Part shown: positions 24,499-33,720 of the stretch, in pieces
Layout of the letters: each line of letters begins with the position of its first letter
Position numbering within the stretch: the first letter of the stretch is position 1
Source: Algiphilus sp965216485
GTDB taxonomy: Bacteria; Pseudomonadota; Gammaproteobacteria; Nevskiales; Nevskiaceae
Reading direction: 5' to 3'
DNA length: 64,000 nucleotides
NCBI RefSeq assembly: GCF_965216485.1
Contig: NZ_OZ244162.1
Span: 1,736,001 to 1,800,000, forward strand
Translations under genes and position numbers: made by a program
The notes under the pieces: model-generated
Database searches by the model: none
Seen by the model: only the letters and a program-made list of their open reading frames with translations
What the model was told of the DNA's origin: nothing

Positions 24499-24846
24499 AT
24501 GCCTTTCTATGAATACCAATGCCCCGAATGCGGGGTCGAAAAAGAGATTCTGCACGGCATCAACGACAAGCCGGAAATCCCGTGTGAACAATGCAAGGGC
24601 GCCAATCTTCAGCGCCTGATCTCGGCCGCGGGATTTCGACTGAAGGGCGGCGGCTGGTACGAGACCGACTTCAAGGGCAATGGCAGCAAACGCAATCTGG
24701 CCGGCGATTCCGCTACCGCCAGCAGCAGCGGTAGCGCTTCGGACGGCGCGTCCGGAGGTAGCTCGGACGCGGCCAGCAAGAGCAGCGAATCTAGCAAGAG
24801 CAGCAGCGAGAGCAAGCCCGCCGCCAAGCAGGCCAGCGCGGACTGA
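24499..24846 (+). CDS. FmdB family zinc-ribbon protein
   Basis: A 115-residue protein with an N-terminal FmdB zinc ribbon: MPFYEYQCPECGVEKEIL followed by PCEQCKGANLQRLIS, four Cys for Zn. The GGGWYETDFK segment is also family-typical. The last 50 residues are a Ser/Ala/Lys/Glu-rich low-complexity tail. ATG at 24499 has GAGGGA eight bases upstream. Genes of this family commonly lie immediately upstream of aspS in gammaproteobacteria, as here. Proposed to be regulatory; function not established. Confidence 0.88.
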   Translation: MPFYEYQCPECGVEKEILHGINDKPEIPCEQCKGANLQRLISAAGFRLKGGGWYETDFKGNGSKRNLAGDSATASSSGSASDGASGGSSDAASKSSESSKSSSESKPAAKQASAD

Positions 24847-24929
24847 CAGCGCGCGGGGAGGGCGGCTGCACTCATCTCCGTGACTGCGCCGCTACAATGC
24901 GCGACCCGCGATCCTGTCAATTCACATTC

Positions 24930-26726
24930 ATGCGCTCTCATTACTGCGGCCAGGTCGACGAAAGCCTGGTTGATTCCGAAGTTACCGTCTGTGGCTGGGT
25001 ACACCGTCGCCGCGACCACGGTGGCGTGATCTTCATCGACCTGCGCGACCGCGAAGGCATCGTGCAGGTGGTCTTCGACCCGGACCGGCCGGAGGTCTTC
25101 GCCGAGGCCGAGCGCGCGCGCCCGGAGTTCGTGCTGCGTGTGACCGGACGGGTGCGCCACCGCCCCGAGGGTACGGTCAACCCGGACATGCGCAGCGGCA
25201 AGATCGAGATCCTCGGTACTGCGCTGGAAACCCTCAACCGCGCCGAGACGCCGCCCTTCCAGCCTGAGGACGAGAACGTCGGCGAGGACGTCCGCCTGCG
25301 CCACCGCACCGTCGATCTGCGCCGCAGTGGTCTGCAATACAACCTGCGCCTGCGCCATCAGGCCGTGTCGGCGCTTCGCCGTTATCTCGATGGCAATGGC
25401 TTCATCGACGTCGAGACGCCGATTCTGACGCGTGCCACGCCCGAGGGCGCGCGCGATTATCTGGTGCCGTCGCGCACCCACCAGGGCCGCTTCTTCGCGC
25501 TGCCGCAGTCGCCGCAGCTGTTCAAGCAGCTGCTGATGATGGGCGGGATGGATCGCTATTACCAGGTGGCGCGCTGCTTCCGCGACGAGGACCTGCGCGC
25601 GGACCGTCAGCCGGAATTCACCCAGCTCGATGTCGAGGCCAGCTTCGTCACGCAGGACGACATCATGCGCCTGATGGAAGGCATGATCCGGACCCTGTTC
25701 CGTGAAGTGCTCGACGAGGATCTGGGCGACATGCCGCACATGAGCTGGGCGGAGGCCATGCGCCGATTCGGCTCGGACAAGCCGGATCTGCGCAACCCGC
25801 TGGAGCTGGTGGATATTGCCGACCTTGTCGCCGGGTGCGACTTCAAGGTCTTCTCCGGCCCCGCCAATGACGCGGGCTCGCGCGTTGCGGTGCTGCGGGT
25901 GCCGGGCGGCGGCGCGCTGTCGCGTGGACAGATCGACGCCTACACCAAGTTCGTCAGCCAGTACGGTGCCCGCGGACTGGCGTGGATCAAGGTCAACGAG
26001 GTGGCGGCCGGCCGCGACGGCCTACAGTCGCCGATCATCAAGAATCTGTCGGACGAAGCGCTGGCGGGCATCGTCGAGCGCAGCGGCGCCCAGGATGGCG
26101 ATGTGCTGTTCTTCGGTGCGGACCGCTTCCAAGTGGTATGCGATGCCATGGGCGCGCTGCGTCAACGCGTGGCGGCCGACCTCGGCCTCATCGCGCAGGG
26201 CTGGCGCGCGCTGTGGGTGGTGGACTGGCCCATGTTCGAGTGGGATGACAAGGAAAAGCGCTGGTTTGCCAGCAACCACCCCTTCACCGCGCCGCAGACG
26301 GCCGATCCGGCCGAAGTTCAGAACGATCCGGCTGCCTGCCTGTCCCAGGGCTACGATATGGTGCTGAACGGCGTCGAGATCGGGGGCGGTTCCATCCGTA
26401 TCCACCGGCGCGAGATGCAGGAGACCGTGCTGAGCATTCTGGGTATTGACGCACAGGCCGCGCAGGAGAAGTTCGGCTTCCTGCTTGAAGCACTGCGCTT
26501 TGGTGCGCCACCGCACGGGGGCATGGCCTTCGGTATCGATCGCCTCGTCATGCTGATGGTCGGCGCCGAGTCGATCCGCGAGGTCATCGCCTTCCCCAAG
26601 ACACAGACGGCGCACTGTCCGCTCACCGATGCCCCGGGGCGTGTCGAACCCGCGGCGCTACGAGAACTGTCGCTCCGAAGCCTGGCCAATCAGGCCGCGA
26701 CACCGTCCATAACGGAGTCTTCATGA
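24930..26726 (+). CDS. aspS: Aspartyl-tRNA synthetase
   Basis: Class II synthetase of 598 residues, the bacterial length with GAD insertion. The OB-fold anticodon domain reads EVTVCGWVHRRRDHGGV, motif 2 CFRDEDLRADRQPEFTQLD, and motif 3 HGGMAFGIDRLVMLM. Residue His30 in RRRDHGG matches non-discriminating AspRS of Pseudomonas type (E. coli has Leu), suggesting that it also charges tRNA-Asn for GatCAB. ATG at 24930 gives the family N-terminus MRSHYCG. A TACAAT at 24893 may be the -10. The stop overlaps the next gene (ATGA). Confidence 0.96.
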   Translation: MRSHYCGQVDESLVDSEVTVCGWVHRRRDHGGVIFIDLRDREGIVQVVFDPDRPEVFAEAERARPEFVLRVTGRVRHRPEGTVNPDMRSGKIEILGTALETLNRAETPPFQPEDENVGEDVRLRHRTVDLRRSGLQYNLRLRHQAVSALRRYLDGNGFIDVETPILTRATPEGARDYLVPSRTHQGRFFALPQSPQLFKQLLMMGGMDRYYQVARCFRDEDLRADRQPEFTQLDVEASFVTQDDIMRLMEGMIRTLFREVLDEDLGDMPHMSWAEAMRRFGSDKPDLRNPLELVDIADLVAGCDFKVFSGPANDAGSRVAVLRVPGGGALSRGQIDAYTKFVSQYGARGLAWIKVNEVAAGRDGLQSPIIKNLSDEALAGIVERSGAQDGDVLFFGADRFQVVCDAMGALRQRVAADLGLIAQGWRALWVVDWPMFEWDDKEKRWFASNHPFTAPQTADPAEVQNDPAACLSQGYDMVLNGVEIGGGSIRIHRREMQETVLSILGIDAQAAQEKFGFLLEALRFGAPPHGGMAFGIDRLVMLMVGAESIREVIAFPKTQTAHCPLTDAPGRVEPAALRELSLRSLANQAATPSITESS

Positions 26727-28444
26727 CGCACACGCCACGACGGCCGCGTTCATTCCTCACCGCCGGCAGCGCGCTGGCCATGCTTCTGCTCGTCGCCGGC
26801 TGCGATTCGGTGGGCGAGGGGGTGGCGCCGAGCGGCATCACGATCGAGCCGGGCTTCACCGGCAGCGCCCGCCAACGCGAGGCGGCCGAAGAAGCCTTCG
26901 AGAACGGTGCGCCCTTCGAGGTGACCGAGTGCCTACCCGCTGCCATGCGGGTGGTGCTGGAATTCGACAACGGCAGCCGCGAGGACATCACGCGGCGCAG
27001 TGAGAATGTGCGCTATACCAGCAGCAACCCCGCCGTGCTGCAGGTCTCGAACCGCGACATTCCCTTCCTCGGTGACGAGGAAGCCGTCTTCCCGCGAGGC
27101 GCCCTGCTGCCGGTGGCAGCGGGCACGGCGACCGTGTCGGTTGAATTCGCCGGCTTCCGCTCGTCGATCGACCTGCAGGTCAATGCCCTCGGCGAGATCA
27201 CTCCCTTTGTCGATTTCCCGGAGGTGATTGCCCCAGCCAGTCTGGCCGAGGTGCTGGCCGACGCCGTGGTGCAAGGTCAGACCACCTCTGTCACCAGTGC
27301 CGCGGCACTGAGTGTGGAGGATGTCGGTGGCAGCGACGCCGGTCCCTTCGCACAAGTGACCAGCGTCAGTGGCCGGAGCTTCGTAAGGGGTCTCCTGCCC
27401 AGCCCGACGCAGCGCGCCACACTCGATTTCGCCCTGTGCGATCGGCAGTTCTCGAAGGAATTCCGCGTCGCAGAGATTGAGGAGCTGCGGATCGAGCGCC
27501 GCAACGACGACGGCGAACCGCTGGCCATCGGTTTCAGCGAGCTGCTGGATGCCACTGCAATCTTCGATGATGGCAGCACCCAGAATCTGAACAATCAAGC
27601 GGACTTCGAGACCGAGGACAACGACAACAATGTGCTGCTGCTGTTGCAGGTGCCGGCACGCAGCAACAGTCTGGTGCTGGGCCTCTCGGGCAGTCAGGAC
27701 ACCGAAGAAACCTGCCCGGAACCCGGTGAGGGCGGTTCCGCCACCGTACTAGCGCGTTTCGATCAGGACCCCAGCGTGGCCGTGCCGGATTCCGAGCTCC
27801 CCGACGGCGCATCGGATCTGCCGGAAGCGGAAAGCAACCGCCTGCCTCTCACTGTGCGTCCCGGACGGGCACAGGCCATTCGCTGGCGCGTCGAGGCCGA
27901 TGGCGAGGGCGAGCGTGTGCTCGAAGTCCCGCAGGGTTGCACCGTGCAGCCCGGCGTAGATGGCGATATCGAAATCCTGCGCGAGGATGGCAGCCGGGTG
28001 ACGGTCACCCGTCGCATCGACCGCGAGGTGAATTACCTCGTGGGTGACGAGACCATCGACACCACGGATCCGGTCGATCCGGAGTGCGACCCCGTGGTCG
28101 AAGAAGGAGACGGCGGCGCGGATGACGATGCGGGCGGCGACGATAGCGGGGCGGATGCGCCCAGCGATGACGACACGGCAGGCGAGGAAGAGGCTGAGCC
28201 GGTGATCGAGGTGGTTGACCGCGCCGCGCTGTCTAGCAATCTGCAAGCCGGCGCCATCACTGCCGTGGGCGAAGTGGGCGAGGAGCAGACCGTGCGCGCG
28301 GTGCTGCTGCAGGACCCGGATCTGCCGGGCTTTGACGACGGTGGGGCAGAGCCGGGCGAACTCCTTGTCCGCGAGGATATTCTGCGGATCCGGGTCACCG
28401 AACCGGCGGATTGCGCCCCGTTCGAGGGGCAGGCTGATTTATAA
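26723..28444 (+). CDS. Lipoprotein with bacterial Ig-like domain
   Basis: A 573-residue exported protein. The N-terminus has Arg residues, a hydrophobic stretch and the lipobox LLVAGC (Cys near residue 27), then secretion by Lol or retention is possible. Residues about 65-150 resemble a BIG2-type Ig-like fold (VVLEFDNGSREDITRR, YTSSNPAVLQVSN, GTATVSVEFAG). A strongly acidic Asp/Glu/Gly/Ala segment lies near residues 450-495. Function unknown. It overlaps aspS by four bases, so its translation is coupled to a housekeeping gene, which is unusual for a surface lipoprotein. Confidence 0.75.
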   Translation: MTHTPRRPRSFLTAGSALAMLLLVAGCDSVGEGVAPSGITIEPGFTGSARQREAAEEAFENGAPFEVTECLPAAMRVVLEFDNGSREDITRRSENVRYTSSNPAVLQVSNRDIPFLGDEEAVFPRGALLPVAAGTATVSVEFAGFRSSIDLQVNALGEITPFVDFPEVIAPASLAEVLADAVVQGQTTSVTSAAALSVEDVGGSDAGPFAQVTSVSGRSFVRGLLPSPTQRATLDFALCDRQFSKEFRVAEIEELRIERRNDDGEPLAIGFSELLDATAIFDDGSTQNLNNQADFETEDNDNNVLLLLQVPARSNSLVLGLSGSQDTEETCPEPGEGGSATVLARFDQDPSVAVPDSELPDGASDLPEAESNRLPLTVRPGRAQAIRWRVEADGEGERVLEVPQGCTVQPGVDGDIEILREDGSRVTVTRRIDREVNYLVGDETIDTTDPVDPECDPVVEEGDGGADDDAGGDDSGADAPSDDDTAGEEEAEPVIEVVDRAALSSNLQAGAITAVGEVGEEQTVRAVLLQDPDLPGFDDGGAEPGELLVREDILRIRVTEPADCAPFEGQADL

Positions 28445-28492
28445 TCGGGCGTTGGACTGCGGTAACGCCCGACGGTAGCAGGAGGACACACC

Positions 28493-29590
28493 GTGGCAGC
28501 AGCGCTGCAACTTGATGATTTTGCGCTCCTTGATGACGGAGAGTGCGACGCACGCATCCGCGCCGCGAAAGCGGAGCTGGGTGAGCGCGCTGTGCTGCTC
28601 GGCCATCACTACCAACGCGAAGAGGTCTACCGCCACGCGGACCTGACCGGTGACTCGCTTAAGCTGGCGCATCAGGCAGCGGGTACCGACGCCGAGTTCA
28701 TCGTCTTCTGTGGCGTGCACTTCATGGCGGAGGTGGCGGACATCGTCACCCATGGCAAGCGCACCGTCGTGTTGCCGGACCTGGCGGCCGGCTGCGCCAT
28801 GGCCGACATGGCCAATCTCGCCAAGGTGAAGACCTGCTGGCGTGAGCTGGCCGAAGTGCTCGACCCTGATGAAACGGTCACGCCGGTCACCTACATTAAT
28901 TCCGCTGCGGACCTGAAGGCCTTCTGCGGGGAACATGGCGGCATTGTCTGTACCTCCACCAATGCGCGCGGCGTGTTGAGCTGGGCCTTCGAACGGCGCG
29001 AGAAGGTGCTGTTCTTCCCCGATCAGCATCTCGGTCGCTGGACGGCATACAACATGGATGTTCCGCTGGATCAGATGGTGGTCTGGGACTTCACCAAGCC
29101 GATGGGCGGCCTGACCGCGGAGGAAATCCGCAATGCCCGGGTGATCCTGTGGAAGGGACACTGCTCGGTGCACCAGATGTTCCAGCCGGAACACATCAAG
29201 AATTTCCGCGAGCAGCACCCGGACGGCAAGGTCATCAGCCATCCGGAAAATTCGCTCGAAGTGTGTCTCGCGTCGGACTATGTCGGTTCGACCGAGACCA
29301 TTCTGAAAACCGTGCACGCTTCGGAGCCAGGAACGCACTGGCTGGTGGGTACGGAACTGAATCTCGTCAACCGCCTTGCCGCGGAGATGAAACCCAAGAA
29401 TGTCAGCGTGCAGTTCATGTCGCCGATGGTGTGCATGTGCTCGACAATGTTTCGCATTGATCCGCAGCATCTGGCCTGGACCTTGGAAAATCTCGTGGTG
29501 GGCAACACGGTGAATCGCATCCAGGTGCCGCAGGACATCGCCGACCCGGCGCGCGCGGCGCTCGACCGGATGCTCGCCATCGCCAACTGA
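28493..29590 (+). CDS. nadA: Quinolinate synthase A
   Basis: Condenses iminoaspartate with dihydroxyacetone phosphate to quinolinate in NAD synthesis, using a [4Fe-4S] cluster. 365 residues with LLGHHYQREEVYRHAD, TGDSLKLAH, FCGVHFMAE, LPDLAAGCAMADM (first cluster Cys), KGHCSVHQMF and MCMCSTMFRIDPQHLAW. The start is GTG at 28493 with AGGAGG upstream. nadB and nadC are not in the window; glyA follows after about 60 bases. Confidence 0.95.
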   Translation: MAAALQLDDFALLDDGECDARIRAAKAELGERAVLLGHHYQREEVYRHADLTGDSLKLAHQAAGTDAEFIVFCGVHFMAEVADIVTHGKRTVVLPDLAAGCAMADMANLAKVKTCWRELAEVLDPDETVTPVTYINSAADLKAFCGEHGGIVCTSTNARGVLSWAFERREKVLFFPDQHLGRWTAYNMDVPLDQMVVWDFTKPMGGLTAEEIRNARVILWKGHCSVHQMFQPEHIKNFREQHPDGKVISHPENSLEVCLASDYVGSTETILKTVHASEPGTHWLVGTELNLVNRLAAEMKPKNVSVQFMSPMVCMCSTMFRIDPQHLAWTLENLVVGNTVNRIQVPQDIADPARAALDRMLAIAN

Positions 29591-29654
29591 ACCGCCGCCG
29601 CGCCCGGCGCGGTCGTCACGCGGTTCAGCAATGATCCCAAGGAGTACAACGATT

Positions 29655-30941
29655 ATGTGGAAAAACGCGCCCAGTCTGTCCGAGTACGATCCGGAAATCG
29701 CGCGAGCGGTCTCCGACGAAGCCGGACGGCAGGAAGCACACATTGAGCTCATCGCCTCGGAAAACTACGCCAGCCCGGCCGTGATGGCGGCGCAGGGCTC
29801 GGTGCTCACCAACAAGTACGCCGAGGGCTACCCGGCCAAGCGCTACTACGGCGGCTGTGAGCACGTCGACGTCGCCGAGCAGCTGGCCATTGCCCGCGCC
29901 TGCGAGCTGTTCGACTGCGAATACGCCAACGTGCAGCCGCACTCAGGCGCCCAGGCCAACGCTGCCGTGTTCATGGCGCTCGCCCAGCCGGGCGACACCA
30001 TCATGGGCATGAGCCTCGACCACGGCGGTCACCTGACCCACGGGCATCCGGCCAATTTCTCCGGCAAGTACTACAACGTGGTCGCCTATGGCCTCGACGA
30101 GGCCACCGGCCTGATCGACTACGACGCCATGGAGAAGCAGGCGCTGGAGCACAAGCCGAAGGTGTTGATCGGCGGTTTCTCGGCCTATTCGCGGGTCATG
30201 GACTGGGCGCGTATGCGCGAGATCGCCGACAAGGTCGGCGCCTGGTTCTGGGTCGACATGGCGCATATTGCCGGCCTCGTCGCCGCGGGCGTCTACCCGT
30301 CGCCGCTGCCGCACGCCCATGTCGTGACCTCGACCACGCACAAGACCCTGCGCGGCCCGCGCGGCGGCATCATCCTCGCCAAGGGTGCCGACGAGAAGTT
30401 CCAGAAGAAGCTGAATTCCTCGGTCTTCCCGGGCATGCAGGGTGGTCCGCTGATGCACGTCATCGCCGCCAAGGCCGTGGCCTTCCGCGAGGCGCTGTCG
30501 AGCGACTTCCGCGGCTATCAGGAGCAGGTCATCAGCAATGCGCGCGCCATGGCCAAGGTCTTCAAGGAACGCGGCTTCAAGGTGGTGTCCGACGGTACCG
30601 ATGACCACCTCTTCCTGCTGGACCTCGTCGCCAAGGACGTCACCGGCAAGGATGCCGAAGAAGCCCTCGGCCGCGCCCACATCACGGTCAACAAGAACGC
30701 CGTGCCCGGCGATCCGCGTTCCGCCTTCGTGACCTCCGGGCTGCGTATCGGTACGCCGGCTTCGACCACACGCGGTTTCGGTGATGACGAGATGGCGCAG
30801 GTGGCCACCTGGATTGCCGACGTAATCGACGCGCTCGCCTCGGGCGACGCCGAAAGCACCATCACCCGCGTGCGTGGCCAAGTGGAGCAGCTCTGTGCGC
30901 GCTTCCCGGTCTACGGCGACGCGTATCGGGCGGCTGCCTGA
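29655..30941 (+). CDS. glyA: Serine hydroxymethyltransferase
   Basis: PLP enzyme converting serine plus tetrahydrofolate to glycine plus methylene-THF. 428 residues. ELIASENYASPAVM, YAEGYPAKRYYGGCEHVD, the PLP-Lys region TTSTTHKTLRGPRGG, and NKNAVPGDPRSAFVTSGLR identify it. The start at 29655 is preferred (AAGGAG eight to nine bases upstream, and the protein begins MWKNAPSLSEYDPEI); an ATG at 29631 is in frame. First gene of the conserved glyA-nrdR-rib-nusB block. Confidence 0.97.
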   Translation: MWKNAPSLSEYDPEIARAVSDEAGRQEAHIELIASENYASPAVMAAQGSVLTNKYAEGYPAKRYYGGCEHVDVAEQLAIARACELFDCEYANVQPHSGAQANAAVFMALAQPGDTIMGMSLDHGGHLTHGHPANFSGKYYNVVAYGLDEATGLIDYDAMEKQALEHKPKVLIGGFSAYSRVMDWARMREIADKVGAWFWVDMAHIAGLVAAGVYPSPLPHAHVVTSTTHKTLRGPRGGIILAKGADEKFQKKLNSSVFPGMQGGPLMHVIAAKAVAFREALSSDFRGYQEQVISNARAMAKVFKERGFKVVSDGTDDHLFLLDLVAKDVTGKDAEEALGRAHITVNKNAVPGDPRSAFVTSGLRIGTPASTTRGFGDDEMAQVATWIADVIDALASGDAESTITRVRGQVEQLCARFPVYGDAYRAAA

Positions 30942-30970
30942 TTTGATGACGCGCGTGCTCGGCGGCTGAC

Positions 30971-31492
30971 GTGCAGTGCCCCTACTGCCGGCATGCCGAC
31001 ACGCGCGTCGTGGACTCGCGCACGGCGGATGATGGTTCCTCCATCCGCCGTCGCCGCGAGTGCCCCGAATGCGGGGCCCGCTTCAATACTTTCGAACGCG
31101 CCCATTTGCCGGTCCCCCCCATCCGTAAATCGGATGGCAGCACCGAAGCCTTCGATGAGGAAAAGCTGCGGCGCGGCATGGTGCGCGCACTCTACAAGCG
31201 CCCCGTCAGCGATGAACGCCTGCAGCAGAGCATCGACCAGATTGTCGAGAAACTGCGTACCGCCAGCGAACGCAGCGTGCCGGCGCGCACGCTGGGTGAA
31301 TGGGTCATGGACGAACTGCGCGATCTGGACCACGTCGCCTACGTCCGTTTTGCCTCGGTCTATCGCCAGTTCAACGACGCGCAGGCTTTCCGCGAGGAAA
31401 TCGAACGTCTCGAGCAGACCCCCAGTGCCGAATTGCGCCGCAGTCAGCTGCCGCTGATACATCACAGCGAAGACGATGACGGTGCGGCCTGA
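30971..31492 (+). CDS. nrdR: Transcriptional repressor NrdR
   Basis: A 173-residue regulator of ribonucleotide reductase genes. Zn ribbon MQCPYCRHADTRVVDSR with RRRRECPECGARFNTFE, followed by an ATP-cone (VPPIRKSDGSTEAFDEEKL through YVRFASVYRQF) that senses ATP/dATP. The start is GTG at 30971, 30 bases after glyA. Its targets (nrd genes) are not in the window. Confidence 0.96.
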   Translation: MQCPYCRHADTRVVDSRTADDGSSIRRRRECPECGARFNTFERAHLPVPPIRKSDGSTEAFDEEKLRRGMVRALYKRPVSDERLQQSIDQIVEKLRTASERSVPARTLGEWVMDELRDLDHVAYVRFASVYRQFNDAQAFREEIERLEQTPSAELRRSQLPLIHHSEDDDGAA

Positions 31493-31510
31493 GGTGGTAG
31501 CGGCGTCCTC

Positions 31511-31954
31511 CCCCTCACCCCAACCCCTCTCCCCGGAGGGGCGAGGGGCTTTCTTTGGCGAGCGCATCGCGTCGTACTCCCTTCTCCCCCCGGGGAGAAG
31601 GGCCGGGGATGAGGGGGGAGAGCGCAGCGAACGGAGAGCGTTGCGCATGGCTGGTTCAGCATCGGCCAGTCCTGCGGGCCCCTCACCCCAACCCCTCTCC
31701 CCAGAGGGGCGAGGGGCTTTCCCTGACATGCGCCGCGTGCTGTGCTCCCATCTCCCCTCGGGGAGAAGGGCCGGGGTTGAGGGGGGTGAGCGCAGCGAGC
31801 GGATGCCATCGCGCTTGGCTGGTACGGCATCGGCCAGTCACGCGGGCCCCTCACCCCAACCCCTCTCCCCGGAGGGGCGAGGGGCTTCCCTTGGCATGGG
31901 CCGCGTGCTGTGCCCCCTTCTCCCCCTGGGGAGAAGGGCCGGGGATGAGGGGGA
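31511..31954 (+). repeat. Tandem array of 168-bp GC-rich units, three copies
   Basis: Units start at 31511, 31679 and 31847 (both periods 168); the third is truncated after its second palindrome. Each has CCCCTCACCCCAACCCCTCT leading into a GGGGCGAGGGGC palindrome, and a CTTCTCC...GGAGAAGGG palindrome. Spacers keep AGCATCGGCCAGT-like sequences. It separates nrdR from ribD, which are normally close together. Confidence 0.87.
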
Positions 31955-31984
31955 TCAATCAGCGCAGGAAGGCGCACGCCTGGC

Positions 31985-33115
31985 ATGACGGCTCAGGGAG
32001 CCTTCACCGCGCAGGATGCCGCTTACATGGCGCGTGCGCTGCGCCTGGCACGGCGTGGTCTTGGCGCCACGCATCCGAATCCCGCGGTCGGTTGCGTGAT
32101 CGTCAAGGATGGCCAGGTGCTGGGCGAGGGCTTCCATGCCCGCGCCGGCGAGCCGCATGCCGAGGCCTTGGCGCTGCAGGCGGCCGGGGCAGCGGCGGCG
32201 GGGGCGGATGTCTATGTCACGCTTGAGCCTTGCGCGCATACCGGCCGCACCCCGCCTTGCTGTGATGCATTGATTCGTGCCGAGGTGCGTCGTGTTGTCG
32301 CGGCCCATGTCGACCCTGATCCGCGCACGGCGGGGCAGGGGCTGGCCCGGTTGGAGGCAAATGGCGTTGAGGTCGCGTCAGGGCTGATGGCGGCGGAAGC
32401 GCGTGCGCTCAATCGCGGATTCGTGCAGCGCCTTGAGGCTGGCCGCCCCTTCGTCACCTTGAAGATGGCCTTCAGCCTCGATGGCCGCACGGCCATGGCC
32501 TCGGGCGAGTCGCAGTGGATCACCGGCGAGGCGGCGCGCGCGGACGGGCACCGCGCCCGTGCCCGGCACCATGCGGTGCTGACCAGCGCGCAGACGGTGC
32601 TCGACGACGATCCGCAGCTGACCGTGCGGTCCGGCCCGCCGGGCACACGGCAGCCGGAACGCATCGTGCTGGATGCACGTGGCCGCGCGCCCGCCGATGC
32701 CCGAGTCTTCAGCGATGATGGTGTCGCCTGCTGGTGGGTGGTGGGCAGCGCGGCTACGGTGACCGCGCCCGCGCATGTGCGCCTGTGTTCGGCACCCACT
32801 GCGGGAGAACAGCTCGATCTGGCGGCCTGTCTGCGTCTATTGGCGGAGGCCGGCATCAACGATGTGCTGGTAGAGTCCGGCCCCCGTCTGGCCGGTGCGC
32901 TGCTGCAGGCGGATCTTGTGGATGAATTGCTGTGCTATGTGGCGCCTTCGCTGCTCGGTGATGGTGCGCGCCCGCTGGCGCGCCTGCCCGGGCTGGAACG
33001 CCTGGCACAGCGGCGCGCGCTGGTGTGGCGCGATGTTGCCATGGTGGGGCAGGACCTTCGGATCGTGGCAGGCATGCAGCCGCCGACGACCGACGCAGCT
33101 TTGGACAAGGAATAG
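31985..33115 (+). CDS. ribD: Bifunctional riboflavin deaminase/reductase
   Basis: Deaminates then reduces the pyrimidine product of GTP cyclohydrolase II in riboflavin synthesis. 376 residues: an N-terminal CMP/dCMP deaminase-type domain with Zn site GEPHAEALAL and LEPCAHTGRTPPCCDAL, and a C-terminal NADPH reductase domain (FVTLKMAFSLDGRTAM, ITGEAARADGHRARARHHA, DVLVESGPRLAGALL). ATG at 31985 follows the repeat array. Only two bases separate its stop from ribE. No RFN (FMN) riboswitch was seen upstream. Confidence 0.95.
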   Translation: MTAQGAFTAQDAAYMARALRLARRGLGATHPNPAVGCVIVKDGQVLGEGFHARAGEPHAEALALQAAGAAAAGADVYVTLEPCAHTGRTPPCCDALIRAEVRRVVAAHVDPDPRTAGQGLARLEANGVEVASGLMAAEARALNRGFVQRLEAGRPFVTLKMAFSLDGRTAMASGESQWITGEAARADGHRARARHHAVLTSAQTVLDDDPQLTVRSGPPGTRQPERIVLDARGRAPADARVFSDDGVACWWVVGSAATVTAPAHVRLCSAPTAGEQLDLAACLRLLAEAGINDVLVESGPRLAGALLQADLVDELLCYVAPSLLGDGARPLARLPGLERLAQRRALVWRDVAMVGQDLRIVAGMQPPTTDAALDKE

Positions 33116-33117
33116 CT

Positions 33118-33720
33118 ATGTTTACCGGCATTATCGAGGGCGTGGGCACGCTCGACGCGGTCATCGACGACGGTGGCGACCGCCGCTTCTGGGTCGCCAC
33201 CCCCGAGGGCTTTCTGGCGGATACCGCCATCGGCGACAGCATTGCGGTCTCCGGTGCCTGTCTGACCGTGGTCGAGATGGAGGGCGACCGCTTTCGCGCC
33301 GACGTGTCGGCGGAGACGCTGGCAGCGACCACGGCCGGCGGCTGGGAAGCGGGGCGCGCAGTCAACCTGGAGCATGCGCTCACCCTGGCCAAGCCGCTGG
33401 GCGGTCATCTGGTGTCCGGCCATGTCGATGGCGTCGGCCATTTGCGGAGCCGGCACGAGGATGCGCGCAGCTGGCGCATGGAGTTCGAAGTGCCGGCCGC
33501 CCTGGCGCGGTACGTCGCGCGCAAGGGCTCGATCTGCATTGACGGCATCAGTCTCACCGTCAATGACGTCGATGGAGCGCGCTTTGGCGTTAACATCGTG
33601 CCGCATACATGGGCCAACACCACCCTCGGCACGCTGGCGATCGACGGCGCCGCCAATATGGAAGTGGACCTCATCGCTCGCTACACCGAGCGACTCCTCA
33701 GCGCAGGCGATCACGCATGA
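33118..33720 (+). CDS. ribE: Riboflavin synthase alpha subunit
   Basis: Dismutates two 6,7-dimethyl-8-ribityllumazines to riboflavin. 200 residues in two homologous barrels: MFTGIIEGVGTLDAV with SIAVSGACLTVV, and GGHLVSGHVDGVG with SICIDGISLTVNDV. Coupled to ribD upstream and overlapping ribB downstream by four bases (ATGA). Called ribC in E. coli nomenclature. Confidence 0.95.
   Translation: MFTGIIEGVGTLDAVIDDGGDRRFWVATPEGFLADTAIGDSIAVSGACLTVVEMEGDRFRADVSAETLAATTAGGWEAGRAVNLEHALTLAKPLGGHLVSGHVDGVGHLRSRHEDARSWRMEFEVPAALARYVARKGSICIDGISLTVNDVDGARFGVNIVPHTWANTTLGTLAIDGAANMEVDLIARYTERLLSAGDHA

Noticed and set aside
31493..31984. FMN (RFN) riboswitch before ribD
   Set aside because: The interval is filled by tandem repeats; none of the conserved RFN segments was seen.
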